The position numbers and the translations under genes were made by a program. Shown one piece after another: positions 44,301 to 53,095 of a stretch of DNA of 64,000 nt. Under the pieces are notes generated by a model. That model was given only the letters and a program-made list of their open reading frames with translations. It was not told the origin of the DNA and ran no database searches. The number at the start of each line of letters is the position of its first letter. Position 1 is the stretch's first letter. The stretch is from Orrella dioscoreae (lineage in GTDB: Bacteria; Pseudomonadota; Gammaproteobacteria; Burkholderiales; Burkholderiaceae_B), in contig NZ_LT907988.1 in NCBI RefSeq assembly GCF_900089455.2, positions 2,666,001 through 2,730,000 on the forward strand, in the 5' to 3' direction.

Positions 44301-44501
44301 AGAAGAGTCCAGCCCGCCCGGGCTGGCGCCGACGGAGCAACCGCCCCGGAAACTCTCAGGCCCAAGGACTGCGCGGTCCAGACGATCTGGAGAGAGGCGC
44401 CTTGCGCGCCCACCGAAGGGGAAGCCGCGCTGCCGCGCGGTGAAGCTCTCAGGTAACGGGACAGATGGGGCGCGATGACTACCTGGTCATCGCCCATCCC
44501 C
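44301..44501 (+). promoter_or_regulatory. Tandem glycine riboswitch
   Basis: Two aptamers in series. The first (about 44304-44380) has the conserved GGAGCAACCGCCCCGGAAAC core followed by TCTCAGGC. The second (about 44390-44470) has CACCGAAGGGGAAGCC and GAAGCTCTCAGGTAAC. Both show the glycine class hallmark of an A-rich bulge next to CTCTCAGG. A hairpin at 44464-44501 (GATGGG with CCCATC, GATGAC with GTCATC) lies 14 bp before the dehydrogenase start and is the probable expression platform. Confidence 0.9.
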
Positions 44502-44515
44502 TATCTGGAGCGACC

Positions 44516-45772
44516 ATGCCCCGCATCGCCGTACTCGGCGCCGGCATCACCGGCGTCACGACTGCCTATCTTCTGAACCAGGCCGGCCTGGACGTCACGG
44601 TCATCGACCGCAAGCTGTATCCGGCCATGGAAACGTCCTACGCCAACGGCGGCCAGCTGTCGGCCAGCAACGCCGAAGTCTGGAACCAGGTGTCCACCCT
44701 TGCCAAGGGCCTGCGCTGGATGTTCCAGCCCGATGCCCCGCTGCTCATGAACCCGCGCCCCTCGTGGCACAAGGCCGTATGGCTGGCCGAGTTCCTGTGG
44801 GCCGTGCGCAAGTACCGCCAGAACACCATCGCCACCACGCGCCTGGCCATCGAGGCCCGCCAGCACCTGTACGCCATGGCGCAGCAGGAAGGCATCGACT
44901 TCGATCTCGAACGCCGCGGCATCCTGCACGTCTATCACGACCGCGCGGGCTTCGAGGCCGCGGCGCGCGGCAACGCCCTGCTGCAGGCCGGCGGCCTGGA
45001 ACGCCACGCCGTCACGCCCGAGGAAATCCGCCGCATCGAACCGGCGCTGCAAGGCCATTACCACGGCGGCTACTACACGCCGTCGGACGCCACCGGCGAC
45101 ATCCACAAGTTCACACGCGGCCTGGCCCGCGCCTGCGAACGCCGCGGCGTGCGCTTCCTGCATGGCCGAGACATCACCGGCCTGGATCACTCACAAGCCG
45201 GCGTGCGCGTGGACATGGCGCCGCTGGATGCGGGCACCGGCGAACGCGTGGCGGACATCGAATCCTTGCAGGTCGATGCCGTCGTGATCTGCGCGGGCGT
45301 GGGCAGCCGCCGCCTGGCCGCATTGGCGGGCGACCGCGTGAACGTCTATCCGGTCAAGGGCTATTCCATCACCGTCCACCTGGACGACGAAGCCAGCGTG
45401 CGCGGCGCGCCCTGGACGAGCCTGCTCGACGAGCGCGCCAAGATCGTCACCTCGCGCCTGGGCCGTGACCGCTTCCGCGTGGCCGGCACGGCGGAATTCA
45501 ACGGCGAGAACCGCGACATCCGCGCGGACCGCGTCGAGCCGCTGCTGCGCTGGACGCGCGCCCATTTCGCCATGGACACCTCGCGCGTGGTGCCCTGGGC
45601 GGGCCTGCGGCCGATGATGCCCGACATGATGCCGCGCGTGCAGCGCGGCAAGCGGCCTGGCGTCTACTACAACACCGGCCACGGCCACCTGGGCTGGACC
45701 TTGTCGGCGGCCACGGCGGCAGGCATCGCCGCGCTGGTGCAGGCCGACTTGCCGGGGTTGCGGCAGATGTGA
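44516..45772 (+). CDS. dadA: DadA-like D-amino acid dehydrogenase
   Basis: FAD enzyme of 418 residues. The dinucleotide-binding motif RIAVLGAGITGVTTAYLLNQ opens the protein, and GHGHLGWTLSAATAAGIAALV near the end is the second FAD-contact region of the DadA family. It oxidises D-amino acids (or glycine) to 2-oxoacids and feeds electrons to the respiratory chain. ATG at 44516 with GGAG in front is preferred over the frame extension through the riboswitch. Control by a glycine riboswitch suggests glycine itself is a relevant substrate or product signal. Confidence 0.85.
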   Translation: MPRIAVLGAGITGVTTAYLLNQAGLDVTVIDRKLYPAMETSYANGGQLSASNAEVWNQVSTLAKGLRWMFQPDAPLLMNPRPSWHKAVWLAEFLWAVRKYRQNTIATTRLAIEARQHLYAMAQQEGIDFDLERRGILHVYHDRAGFEAAARGNALLQAGGLERHAVTPEEIRRIEPALQGHYHGGYYTPSDATGDIHKFTRGLARACERRGVRFLHGRDITGLDHSQAGVRVDMAPLDAGTGERVADIESLQVDAVVICAGVGSRRLAALAGDRVNVYPVKGYSITVHLDDEASVRGAPWTSLLDERAKIVTSRLGRDRFRVAGTAEFNGENRDIRADRVEPLLRWTRAHFAMDTSRVVPWAGLRPMMPDMMPRVQRGKRPGVYYNTGHGHLGWTLSAATAAGIAALVQADLPGLRQM

Positions 45773-45851
45773 CGGCCAGAGGGGGCACGAGCGGCTCGCC
45801 CTGGCGCCCTGGCTGCGCGATAATCCGTCCCTCTTGTGTCTTGGAGGGACC

Positions 45852-46364
45852 ATGAACACGCATGCGGACGGTGCAATACCCCCGATAGCCCCATCACGCC
45901 GGGACGGGGTGCTGAGCCTGCTGTTCGGCGTGGCGATCGCGCTGCTGTTTTTCTACGTGCTGCGTGGCACGGGCTCGCGCGCGCCGCTGGCCCTGATCAA
46001 CAACGGCAACGATGAGGCGGGCGCCGCCGCGCTGGCGGCCCATGCCTTCATCGCCGGCGGCATCGCGCTGTTTCTCAGGAAGCTGAGCGAACGCCTGGGC
46101 TTCTTCGGCTTGCTGGCGCTGGTGCTGACGCTGCTGGGGGTGATCATCGCGTGGGGGCTGCCCGCACGCCTCGCCGACGGCCTGCCTTTCGTCGGCGCGC
46201 CCACCGCCTTGCTGGTGCTGGCCCTCTTTGCCTTCAAATCCTGGCAGCGAGGCGCGTCGCGCGCGCCGCTGACACGCGGCACGCGCGCCTTGGCCTTGGC
46301 GGTGAGCGCGCCGGTGCTGCTGCTGGCGTTCTGGATCGTCGCGCTGCGGCCGCTGTTCTTCTGA
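45852..46364 (+). CDS. Hypothetical inner-membrane protein
   Basis: Protein of 170 residues with four probable membrane helices (GVAIALLFFYVL, HAFIAGGIALFL, FGLLALVLTLLGVIIAWGL with TALLVLALFAF, and AVSAPVLLLAFWIVAL). The N-terminus is a polar stretch with His and Pro. ATG 45852 is preceded by TTGGAGGGACC, a good ribosome site. The family is not recognised and the neighbours suggest no role. Confidence 0.62.
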   Translation: MNTHADGAIPPIAPSRRDGVLSLLFGVAIALLFFYVLRGTGSRAPLALINNGNDEAGAAALAAHAFIAGGIALFLRKLSERLGFFGLLALVLTLLGVIIAWGLPARLADGLPFVGAPTALLVLALFAFKSWQRGASRAPLTRGTRALALAVSAPVLLLAFWIVALRPLFF

Positions 46365-46383
46365 GCGGCCCCGCGCGCCGCCC

Positions 46384-47907
46384 TCAGGGCGTCGGCATCG
46401 AGAACTCCGCGCCCTTGCCGATGCTGTCGGGCCAGCGCTGCATCACGCTCTTCTGGCGGGTATAGAAACGGATGCCCTCTTCGCCATAGGCATGCATGTC
46501 GCCGAAGAGGGAGCGCTTCCAGCCGCCGAAGCCGTGCCAGGCCATGGGCACCGGAATGGGCACGTTGATGCCCACCATGCCCACTTCGATGCGGCGGCTG
46601 AACTCGCGCGCGGCCTGGCCATCGCGGGTAAAGCAGCTCACGCCGTTGCCGAATTCGTGCGCGTTGATCAGCGCCACCGCCTCGGCCAGGTCCTTCACGT
46701 GCACGCAGGCCAGCACCGGCCCGAAGATTTCCTCGCGATACAGGCGCATGCCAGGCGTCACCTTGTCGAACAGCGTGGCGCCCAGCCAGAAGCCTGCCTC
46801 GCAGCCCTCGCCGGCCAGGCTGGCGTCGAACCCCCGGCCATCCACCACCAGCGCGGCGCCTTCGCGCACGCCTTCATCGATGGCGCCACGGATGCGCGCC
46901 AGGGCCGCCGCCGTCACGATGGGGCCCATTTCCGCGCCCGCGCTCTCGCCATTGCGGATCTTCAGCGTGCGGGCACGCTCGGCCAGCACGGGAATCAGCG
47001 TCTTGCCCACGTCGCCCACCAGTACGGCCACCGAGATCGCCATGCAGCGCTCGCCCGCCGAACCGAAAGCCGCGCCGATCAGCGCATCGGCCGCCTGTTC
47101 CAGGTCTGCATCGGGCATCACCACCATGTGGTTCTTCGCGCCGCCCAGGGCCTGCACCCGCTTGCCGTGGCGCGCGCCGGTTTCATAGATGCGCTGCGCA
47201 ATCGGCGTGGAGCCCACGAAAGACACCGCCTTCACATCCGGGTGCGCCAGCAGCGCCTCCACCGCGTCCTTGTCACCCTGCACCACGTTGAAGACGCCGT
47301 CCGGCAGGCCGGCTTCCTTCAGCAGCGCCGCGATGCGCAGCGACGGCGACGGATCCAGCGGGCTGGGCTTGAGCACGAAGGTGTTGCCGGCGGCCAGCGC
47401 CATCGGGAACATCCACATCGGCACCATCACCGGAAAATTGAAGGGCGTGACGCCTGCCACCACGCCCAGGGGCTGGCGCAGCGTCCAGTTGTCCATGCCG
47501 CCCGACACCTGGTCGGTGTAGTCGCCCTTCAGCAACTGCGGGGCGCCGCAGGCGAACTCGACGATGTCGATACCGCGCGCCACCTCACCCATCGCGTCAT
47601 CGAACACCTTGCCGTGCTCGGCCGTGATGAGATGGGCCAGTTCCTCGCGATGCGTGTTCAGCAGCTCCAGGAACTTGAACAGCACGCGCGCGCGTCGCGC
47701 CGGCGGCGTCTCGGCCCACTTCGGGAAGGCCGCTTGCGCCGATGCCACGGCGGCGTCCACGTCGGCGGCATTCGCCAGCGCGGCCTGCGCGCGCACCTTG
47801 CCAGTGGCGGGGTTGGTGATGGGCGAACGGCCGGCGCCCTGTCCGGCATGGGGCTGGCCCTGGATCCAGTGGGCAACGAGCGGGGGGGCGGAAGTGTCGG
47901 CAGGCAT
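46384..47907 (-). CDS. mmsA: Methylmalonate-semialdehyde dehydrogenase (CoA-acylating)
   Basis: Aldehyde dehydrogenase of 507 residues. It converts methylmalonate semialdehyde or malonate semialdehyde to propionyl-CoA or acetyl-CoA in valine, thymine and inositol breakdown. [21 protein letters not shown], the NAD site [16 protein letters not shown] and the catalytic Cys in [11 protein letters not shown] are typical of MmsA. The divergent LysR gene and a palindrome upstream suggest control by that regulator. Confidence 0.9.
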   Translation of the reverse strand: MPADTSAPPLVAHWIQGQPHAGQGAGRSPITNPATGKVRAQAALANAADVDAAVASAQAAFPKWAETPPARRARVLFKFLELLNTHREELAHLITAEHGKVFDDAMGEVARGIDIVEFACGAPQLLKGDYTDQVSGGMDNWTLRQPLGVVAGVTPFNFPVMVPMWMFPMALAAGNTFVLKPSPLDPSPSLRIAALLKEAGLPDGVFNVVQGDKDAVEALLAHPDVKAVSFVGSTPIAQRIYETGARHGKRVQALGGAKNHMVVMPDADLEQAADALIGAAFGSAGERCMAISVAVLVGDVGKTLIPVLAERARTLKIRNGESAGAEMGPIVTAAALARIRGAIDEGVREGAALVVDGRGFDASLAGEGCEAGFWLGATLFDKVTPGMRLYREEIFGPVLACVHVKDLAEAVALINAHEFGNGVSCFTRDGQAAREFSRRIEVGMVGINVPIPVPMAWHGFGGWKRSLFGDMHAYGEEGIRFYTRQKSVMQRWPDSIGKGAEFSMPTP

Positions 47908-47998
47908 GCAAGCGTCCTTATCGGTCGGAGAGTGGCGGTATGTCCATGCAGTCTAGGAACTCTCGCCTTCCTTGATAAGCCATTTGTGTGTGATATTA

Positions 47999-48018
47999 GT
48001 GTTCATAAATCTGAACAC
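47999..48018. promoter_or_regulatory. LysR-type palindrome between mmsA and lysR
   Basis: GTGTTCA and TGAACAC form perfect 7-bp arms six bases apart. The site lies 33 bp before the LysR start at 48052 and upstream of mmsA, a normal place for an autoregulatory LysR operator. Confidence 0.6.
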
Positions 48019-48051
48019 ATGGCTTACCCCCCTCTTCCTGGAGTCCGCCCC

Positions 48052-49020
48052 ATGTCCATGGACGAACTGGCCGACGAAGTCGCCGACATCTTCCTGCTGA
48101 CCGTGCTGGCGCAAACGCGCAGCTTCACCCAGGCCGCCAGGCGCCTGGGGCTGTCCAAGGCCTCGGTCAGCGGTCGCATCGGCGCGCTGGAGCGCCGCGT
48201 CGGCACCCCGCTGGTGCGCCGCTCCACGCGCGCGGTGTCGCTGACCCAGGCAGGCCAGGCGCTGGCCGATGGCGCGGCCACCGGCTTCGCCGCCGTGCAG
48301 GACAGCCTGTCGCGCGTGCGTGACCTGGCGGACCAGCCACGCGGACTGGTGAAGCTCACCGCGCCCGTCGCCTTCGGCCGCCAGCACCTGGCGCCGCTGC
48401 TCACGAGGTTCCTGATGGAACACCCCGACATCAATATCGAGCTGGACCTGAGCGACCGTTTCGTGAACCTGGAAAGCGAGGGTTTCGACCTGGCCATCCG
48501 CCACGCAGGCGAGGCGCCGCCCGCCTACGTCGCGTGGCCGCTGGCGCGGACGGCCACGCATCTGCTGGCCAGCAGCCGTTACCTGGGCAGGCACGGTACC
48601 CCTGCCCAGCCGGAGGACCTGCTCACCCACGCCTGCCTGCCCTATTTGCGCAGCGGCGGCGCGGCCACCTGGACCTTCCAGTGCGAGCGTGGGCCGCGCA
48701 AAGGGGAACGCGTGAACGTGCCGGTGCGCGGCCGCTTCAAGGCGAACAACAGCGAGGTGTTGCGCGGCGCCTTGCTGGGAGGCTTGGGCATCGGGCTGCT
48801 GCCGGACTTCAGCCTGCCCACCGGGCGCGACGCGCGGACGCTGCGGCCCGTGCTGCCGGACTGGTCGGTGCAAGGGTTCTTTGGCGAGACGATCCATGCC
48901 ATGCGGCCGTGGTCGGCGTCGGTACCGCAGGCGGTGCGCAGCCTGGTGGATTTCCTGCGTGAGCAGTTACCGGTGCAGTTGGAGGACGGCCGATCCGATA
49001 CACGGCAACAACAGAACTGA
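48052..49020 (+). CDS. LysR-family regulator, probably of mmsA
   Basis: Protein of 322 residues. The winged helix-turn-helix is FTQAARRLGLSKASVSGRIGALERRVGTPLVRRSTRAVSLT, which is close to CrgA/DsdC-like LysR proteins. The effector domain follows from about residue 100 (LVKLTAPVAFGRQHLAPLL). ATG 48052 has GGAG upstream; ATG 48019 is an in-frame alternative with no ribosome site, and it would overlap the palindrome's edge. Confidence 0.85.
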   Translation: MSMDELADEVADIFLLTVLAQTRSFTQAARRLGLSKASVSGRIGALERRVGTPLVRRSTRAVSLTQAGQALADGAATGFAAVQDSLSRVRDLADQPRGLVKLTAPVAFGRQHLAPLLTRFLMEHPDINIELDLSDRFVNLESEGFDLAIRHAGEAPPAYVAWPLARTATHLLASSRYLGRHGTPAQPEDLLTHACLPYLRSGGAATWTFQCERGPRKGERVNVPVRGRFKANNSEVLRGALLGGLGIGLLPDFSLPTGRDARTLRPVLPDWSVQGFFGETIHAMRPWSASVPQAVRSLVDFLREQLPVQLEDGRSDTRQQQN

Positions 49021-49105
49021 CAGCTGTATTGCAAGTCGGCGGACTTCTAGGCGTCGCGCCGGCAAGCCAAGCGCACTTCTCTTGAATAGGTTCGGCTTGC
49101 TGCCA

Positions 49106-49468
49106 TCATGGGAAAGGCAAGGGGATCCGCAATGATTCGTAGGGCGCGCACAGTTGCCTGTAGCGATCCGCAATGTGCGTGGGTGTCCATGCCGACGCGT
49201 ACACCTCTTCCACGAAGGCCGACCACGCCAGGTCGGCATCTTCAGACGAGCCAAAGCCATGCAAGGCCTTCAGGACTTCTTGCGTGGCGGCCTCGCGAAC
49301 GATGCCCTTGTCCCTGGCCGACGGTACCCATGCCGCGGTCTCCTGCAGCACCCGGCAGGCGGCAAGGGCGGGGTTCGGATCAGCGTAGCGCGAATTGCCC
49401 GTCGCGCTGGCGGCGCTGCCCAGGGCCATAGCCAACAACGCCAGTCCGATCAGTCTTGCGGATTTCAT
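49106..49468 (-). CDS. Hypothetical secreted protein
   Basis: Protein of 120 residues with a signal peptide (MKSARLIGLALLAMALGSAASA). The mature part of about 98 residues is mostly helical with two Cys (ALAACRVLQ and YRQLCAPYE) that could form a disulfide. AGGAGAG precedes the ATG. The family is not recognised. It follows another unknown gene by 28 bp and may be expressed with it. Confidence 0.6.
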   Translation of the reverse strand: MKSARLIGLALLAMALGSAASATGNSRYADPNPALAACRVLQETAAWVPSARDKGIVREAATQEVLKALHGFGSSEDADLAWSAFVEEVYASAWTPTHIADRYRQLCAPYESLRIPLPFP

Positions 49469-49496
49469 GTGTGTGCTCTCCTGGTCAGCGCAACGC

Positions 49497-49874
49497 CTAC
49501 GCGTCTTCCGCCGCGGTCGCGTACTTAGCTTGATCTGCAGTGAAGAACACCGTGGTCGCATGCCGCGTGCAAACGATCTCCCGCTCGATCTCCAGGTGGA
49601 TGTCCAGGTCTTCGCCCCGCAGGCCTTGCCACATCGCCAGATAACGCAAGGAGCCGTATTTCCTGCCCGACTTCAATGCGCGCTCGACACCACCGCGCCA
49701 GGGCAGCAGCAGCAACTCGCCACGCTTCGCCTGCTCCGCCAGCTCGGCCTTTTGCAAGGCCAGTTCCCTGCCCCGCTCCCAGCAGGCAATCAGCCCACGG
49801 TCCTCGGCATGCCACCGCTCTTGCAGCACGAGGCCGGTGCGTACGCTTTCAGACGCTGAACGTCGAATTCTCAT
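49497..49874 (-). CDS. Hypothetical protein
   Basis: Protein of 125 residues, rich in Arg, Glu and Ala, with no signal peptide or membrane segment. The segment WERGRELALQKAELAEQAKRG is probably helical. AGGAG lies nine bases before ATG 49874. The family is not recognised. It is upstream of the secreted protein gene on the same strand. Confidence 0.55.
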   Translation of the reverse strand: MRIRRSASESVRTGLVLQERWHAEDRGLIACWERGRELALQKAELAEQAKRGELLLLPWRGGVERALKSGRKYGSLRYLAMWQGLRGEDLDIHLEIEREIVCTRHATTVFFTADQAKYATAAEDA

Positions 49875-49923
49875 GCCGTGTGCTCCTGTTGCCCGACCCG
49901 CTGATCAACGCTGGCAGATGCCA

Positions 49924-51138
49924 TCAACGCACCGCCACCGCCTCGATCCCGGCCAACTGCGCGATCTCCTCGTCGGAATACCCCACCTCGCGCAGGATCT
50001 CCTGGGTGTGCTCGCCATACAGCGGCGCGCCCCGGCGCGTGACGCCGTTGCCGTTCGAGAACTTCACGGGCAGGCCCAGCGCCTGCACCTCGCCCGCCAC
50101 CGGGTGATCGACCGTGATGACCATGTCGCGCGCCAGGGTCTGCGGATCGTCCAGCATCTCGCGCATCTTGCGCACGGGACCGGCGGGCACGCCTGCCGCC
50201 TCGAAACGTTCCACCCAGTAATCGGTGCCGTGGCCGCTCATGGCCTGCGAAATGATGTCGATCAGCGTCTCGCGGTGCTTCATGCGCGCGCCGTTGGTCG
50301 AGAAGCGCGCATCCGTCACCAGCTCGGGCATGCCGATGGCCTGTGCCAGCTTTTCCCAGGTGGACTGGCTGACCGCGCCGATGTTCACCCAGCCGTCCTG
50401 CGTGGGAATGGCCTGGTAGGGCGCAGCCACCGGATGTGCGGAGCCCATCGGCGTCACGGACTCGCCCGTGGCGAAGGCCATCGCGGCCTGCCAATAGGTG
50501 TAGATCATGGAGGCCTCGTACAGCGAGGTGTCCAGGTACTGGCCTTCGCCGGTGCGCAGCCGCTCGATGTAGGCCGCCAGCACGCCGTTGGAGGCCAGGA
50601 TGCCCGCCGAGACGTCGCCGACCGGCACGCCCACCTTCACGGGCGGCCGGCCCGGGCCTTCGCCGGTCAGGCTCATGATGCCCGACATGCCCTGCGCGAT
50701 CAGGTCGTAGCCCGCGCGCTTGGCATAGGGGCCGGTCAGGCCGAAGCCCGTGATCTTGCAATAGATGATGGCCGGGTTCACGGCCTTCAGCGACGGATAG
50801 TCCAGGCCCAGCTTTTCCATGGTGCCGGGACGGAAGTTCTCCAGCACCACGTCGGCCTTGGCGATCAGGCGCCGCACGACGTCCACGCCCTCGGGCTTCT
50901 TCAGGTTCACCGCGATGCCGCGCTTGTTCCGATTGATGATCATGAAGGCGCAGGACTCGCCGCTGATCTCGGGCGGCGTGGCGCGGCGCGTGTCGTCGCC
51001 GCCGGGCAGGCGCTCGACCTTGATGACGTCCGCGCCCATGTCGGCCAGCATCAGGCCGGCCACCGGACCGGCCATCACGTTCGTCAGTTCAACTACCTTG
51101 AGGCCGGCCAGCGGTCCCTTGCGTGCGGCTTGATTCAT
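49924..51138 (-). CDS. CaiB/BaiF family CoA transferase
   Basis: Family III CoA transferase of 404 residues that moves CoA between carboxylic acids. The N-terminus LAGLKVVELTNVMAGPVAGLMLADMGADVIKVE and the segment VGVPVGDVSAGILASNG, whose Asp is the catalytic nucleophile, are typical. The enoyl-CoA hydratase gene lies 12 bp upstream on the same strand, so the two probably act in sequence on a CoA ester. The acid substrate cannot be read from the sequence. Confidence 0.87.
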   Translation of the reverse strand: MNQAARKGPLAGLKVVELTNVMAGPVAGLMLADMGADVIKVERLPGGDDTRRATPPEISGESCAFMIINRNKRGIAVNLKKPEGVDVVRRLIAKADVVLENFRPGTMEKLGLDYPSLKAVNPAIIYCKITGFGLTGPYAKRAGYDLIAQGMSGIMSLTGEGPGRPPVKVGVPVGDVSAGILASNGVLAAYIERLRTGEGQYLDTSLYEASMIYTYWQAAMAFATGESVTPMGSAHPVAAPYQAIPTQDGWVNIGAVSQSTWEKLAQAIGMPELVTDARFSTNGARMKHRETLIDIISQAMSGHGTDYWVERFEAAGVPAGPVRKMREMLDDPQTLARDMVITVDHPVAGEVQALGLPVKFSNGNGVTRRGAPLYGEHTQEILREVGYSDEEIAQLAGIEAVAVR

Positions 51139-51150
51139 CTGTTCCTACTT

Positions 51151-51933
51151 TTACTTGCCTTGAAAGACGGGCGTGCGCTTGTCCAGGAACGCGCGATACC
51201 CTTCCACGAAATCCTGCGTGTCGAAGCACGCATAGCCTTCCTCCTGCTCGGCCTGCGTCAGCGGCTCGGGCTGCGCCTGCAGGCGGCGGATGAAGCGCTT
51301 GTGCCAGCGCGCCGACAACGGCGCCAGTGCGGCGATGCGCGCGACGCTGGTGGAAATTTCCGCTTCCCACGCATCCACCGGCACGACACGCGTGACCAGG
51401 CCCTTGGCGCACGCTTGCGCTGCATTCAGCAGGCGGCCTTCCAGCAACAGTTCCAGCGCCACCTGCGGGCCCACGGCGCCCAGCAGCGCCTGCATTTCCG
51501 GATAGGCCAGCACGCCGCCCAGCTTGGCGATGGGAATGCCGAAACGCGCATCCTCGCTGGCGATGCGCAGGTCGCAGCACGCGGCGATCTCCAGCCCCCC
51601 GCCCACGCAGGCGCCACGGATGGCGGCCAGCGTGGGCACCGGGCTTTCGCGCAGGGTCTGCATGGCCAGGTGCGCCTGCTTGCCGAAGGCGATGCCCTTT
51701 TCCTTGGTGGAACGCAGTTCCTCGAACTCGTCGATGTCGGCGCCGCTGCCGAAGGCCTGGGTGCCCGCGCCACGCAACACGATGCAGCGCAGCGTCGCGT
51801 CGCCCGTGAGCGCCTGCAGGTGCCCCGCCAGTTCGACCCACATGCGCTGGCTGATGGCGTTGCGCTTGGCTTCGTTGTCGATGATGAGCGTGGCGACGTG
51901 CACGTCACGCTGGAGAGTGATGGTTCCGCTCAT
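51151..51933 (-). CDS. Enoyl-CoA hydratase/isomerase family protein
   Basis: Crotonase-fold enzyme of 260 residues. The oxyanion-hole sequences are GSGADIDEFEEL and AIRGACVGGGLEIAACCDLRIA. The position of the usual second catalytic Glu is in PIAKLGGVLAYPE. It hydrates or isomerises a CoA ester, probably one made by the coupled CoA transferase. ATG at 51933 removes a poorly conserved 15-residue extension. Confidence 0.85.
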   Translation of the reverse strand: MSGTITLQRDVHVATLIIDNEAKRNAISQRMWVELAGHLQALTGDATLRCIVLRGAGTQAFGSGADIDEFEELRSTKEKGIAFGKQAHLAMQTLRESPVPTLAAIRGACVGGGLEIAACCDLRIASEDARFGIPIAKLGGVLAYPEMQALLGAVGPQVALELLLEGRLLNAAQACAKGLVTRVVPVDAWEAEISTSVARIAALAPLSARWHKRFIRRLQAQPEPLTQAEQEEGYACFDTQDFVEGYRAFLDKRTPVFQGK

Positions 51934-51981
51934 GTGTGCACTCCGTGGGCGCTGCCCGTCAGGCGGGACGTTGGGCACGCG

Positions 51982-52015
51982 AAAAGGCGCATGCGGGGTG
52001 AACCCAGCATGCGCC
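51982..52015 (-). terminator. Rho-independent terminator after metQ
   Basis: GGCGCATGC and GCATGCGCC form a 9-bp stem with a further GGG/CCC pairing inside, followed on the minus strand by TTTTCGCG. It lies 55 bp past the metQ stop. Confidence 0.75.
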
Positions 52016-52069
52016 GGCGTACCGGATCAAGGGAACAAGGCGTGGGCGGCGAAAAGACGCGGCACGCGT

Positions 52070-52870
52070 TCAAAACGCGGGCACGATCGAGCCCTGGAAT
52101 TGCGTCTCGATGAACTTGCGCACGTCGTCCGAGTGATAGGCCTTCACCAGGCTCGCCACCCAGGGCTTGTCCTTGTCTTCCTGACGCACCGCGATCAGGT
52201 TGGTATAGGGCGAGTTGGCCTCTTCGCGCGCGATGGCGTCCTTGCTGGGGTTCAGCTTGGCGGCGATGGCGTAGCTGGTGTTGATGACGGCGGCGTCCAG
52301 ATCGTCCAGCGCGTGCACCAGCTGGGCGGCGTCCAGCTCGCGCAGGCGGAGCTTGCGGGGATTCTCCACCACGTCGATGGGCGTGGCCTTGATGCCTGCG
52401 TCGGCGCGCAGCTTGATGAGGCCCTGCTGTTGCAGCAGCAGCAAGGCGCGGCCGCCGTTGGTCGGGTCATTGGGCACGCCGACGGTGGCGCCGTCCTTCA
52501 GCTCGCCGAGCGACTTCACGCGCTTGGAATACATGCCCATCGGCAGGATCACGGTGTTGGCCGCGGCCACCAGCTTGTAGCGGCGGTCGGCCACCTGCTG
52601 GTCCAGATAGGGGTGATGCTGGTAAGCGTTGGCATCCAGGTCGCCGGCCACCAGCGCCGAATTGGGCTGGATGAAATCGCTGAACTCGATCACCTGGATG
52701 GTCACGCCATCCTTGGCGGCCGCGGCCTTCGCGGCTTCGGCGATCTGGGCATGCGGGCCCGCCGTCACGCCCAGGCGGATCGGCTTGTCCTGCGCGAACA
52801 CGGCGGAGGAGGAAAACACCAGCGTCGCGGCGGCAAGCACGACGGTCGACAGGAAATTGCGTTTGTTCAT
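52070..52870 (-). CDS. metQ: MetQ/NlpA-family methionine-binding protein
   Basis: Periplasmic binding protein of 266 residues. The signal peptide (TVVLAAATLVFSSSAVFAQ) ends in a normal signal peptidase I site and has no lipobox Cys, whereas E. coli MetQ is a lipoprotein. Motifs include RLGVTAGPHAQIAEAA, DANAYQHHPYLDQQ and VGVPNDPTNGGRALLLLQ. MetN and MetI are not adjacent, so it may work with a transporter encoded elsewhere. ATG at 52870. Confidence 0.85.
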   Translation of the reverse strand: MNKRNFLSTVVLAAATLVFSSSAVFAQDKPIRLGVTAGPHAQIAEAAKAAAAKDGVTIQVIEFSDFIQPNSALVAGDLDANAYQHHPYLDQQVADRRYKLVAAANTVILPMGMYSKRVKSLGELKDGATVGVPNDPTNGGRALLLLQQQGLIKLRADAGIKATPIDVVENPRKLRLRELDAAQLVHALDDLDAAVINTSYAIAAKLNPSKDAIAREEANSPYTNLIAVRQEDKDKPWVASLVKAYHSDDVRKFIETQFQGSIVPAF

Positions 52871-52907
52871 GAGTAACAGCGAGGCACGCCCAAGGGAAAG
52901 GGTTGAA

Positions 52908-52936
52908 ATTGTAATAACACTCGCTTTACTTATAAA
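52908..52936 (-). promoter_or_regulatory. Sigma-70 promoter of metQ
   Basis: On the minus strand TTTATA (52936-52931) and TACAAT (52913-52908) are 17 bp apart, in an AT-rich patch about 40 bp before the metQ start. Match to TTGACA is four of six and to TATAAT five of six. Confidence 0.55.
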
Positions 52937-53038
52937 CAAATATCGCAGAATAAAGTTAGGCGTACGAGACATAAGAACATAAGAAATAAGCAGGCCCCCC
53001 GCGGCGACCCGCGCGGGGGACATGGCGGCCCGATGTGG

Positions 53039-53061
53039 CCTGGCCGGCACCGCCGGCCAGG
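53039..53061 (-). terminator. Hairpin after the siderophore synthetase gene
   Basis: A perfect 10-bp stem, CCTGGCCGGC with GCCGGCCAGG around ACC, begins 35 bp after the stop of the NIS synthetase. No T-run follows, so it may be a weak terminator or a stabilising 3' hairpin. Confidence 0.5.
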
Positions 53062-53095
53062 CTGGTCGCCACGCTACGACACACTGCGTGCAGCG

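Noticed and set aside
46492-49020. An 842-codon frame joining antisense mmsA sequence to the LysR gene
   Set aside because: Only the part from 48052 shows LysR motifs; the upstream portion is antisense to mmsA and crosses a promoter palindrome.
52871-53095. SAM or methionine riboswitch before metQ
   Set aside because: The leader before the start is short, and none of the conserved cores of SAM riboswitches is visible; only a sigma-70-like promoter was found.
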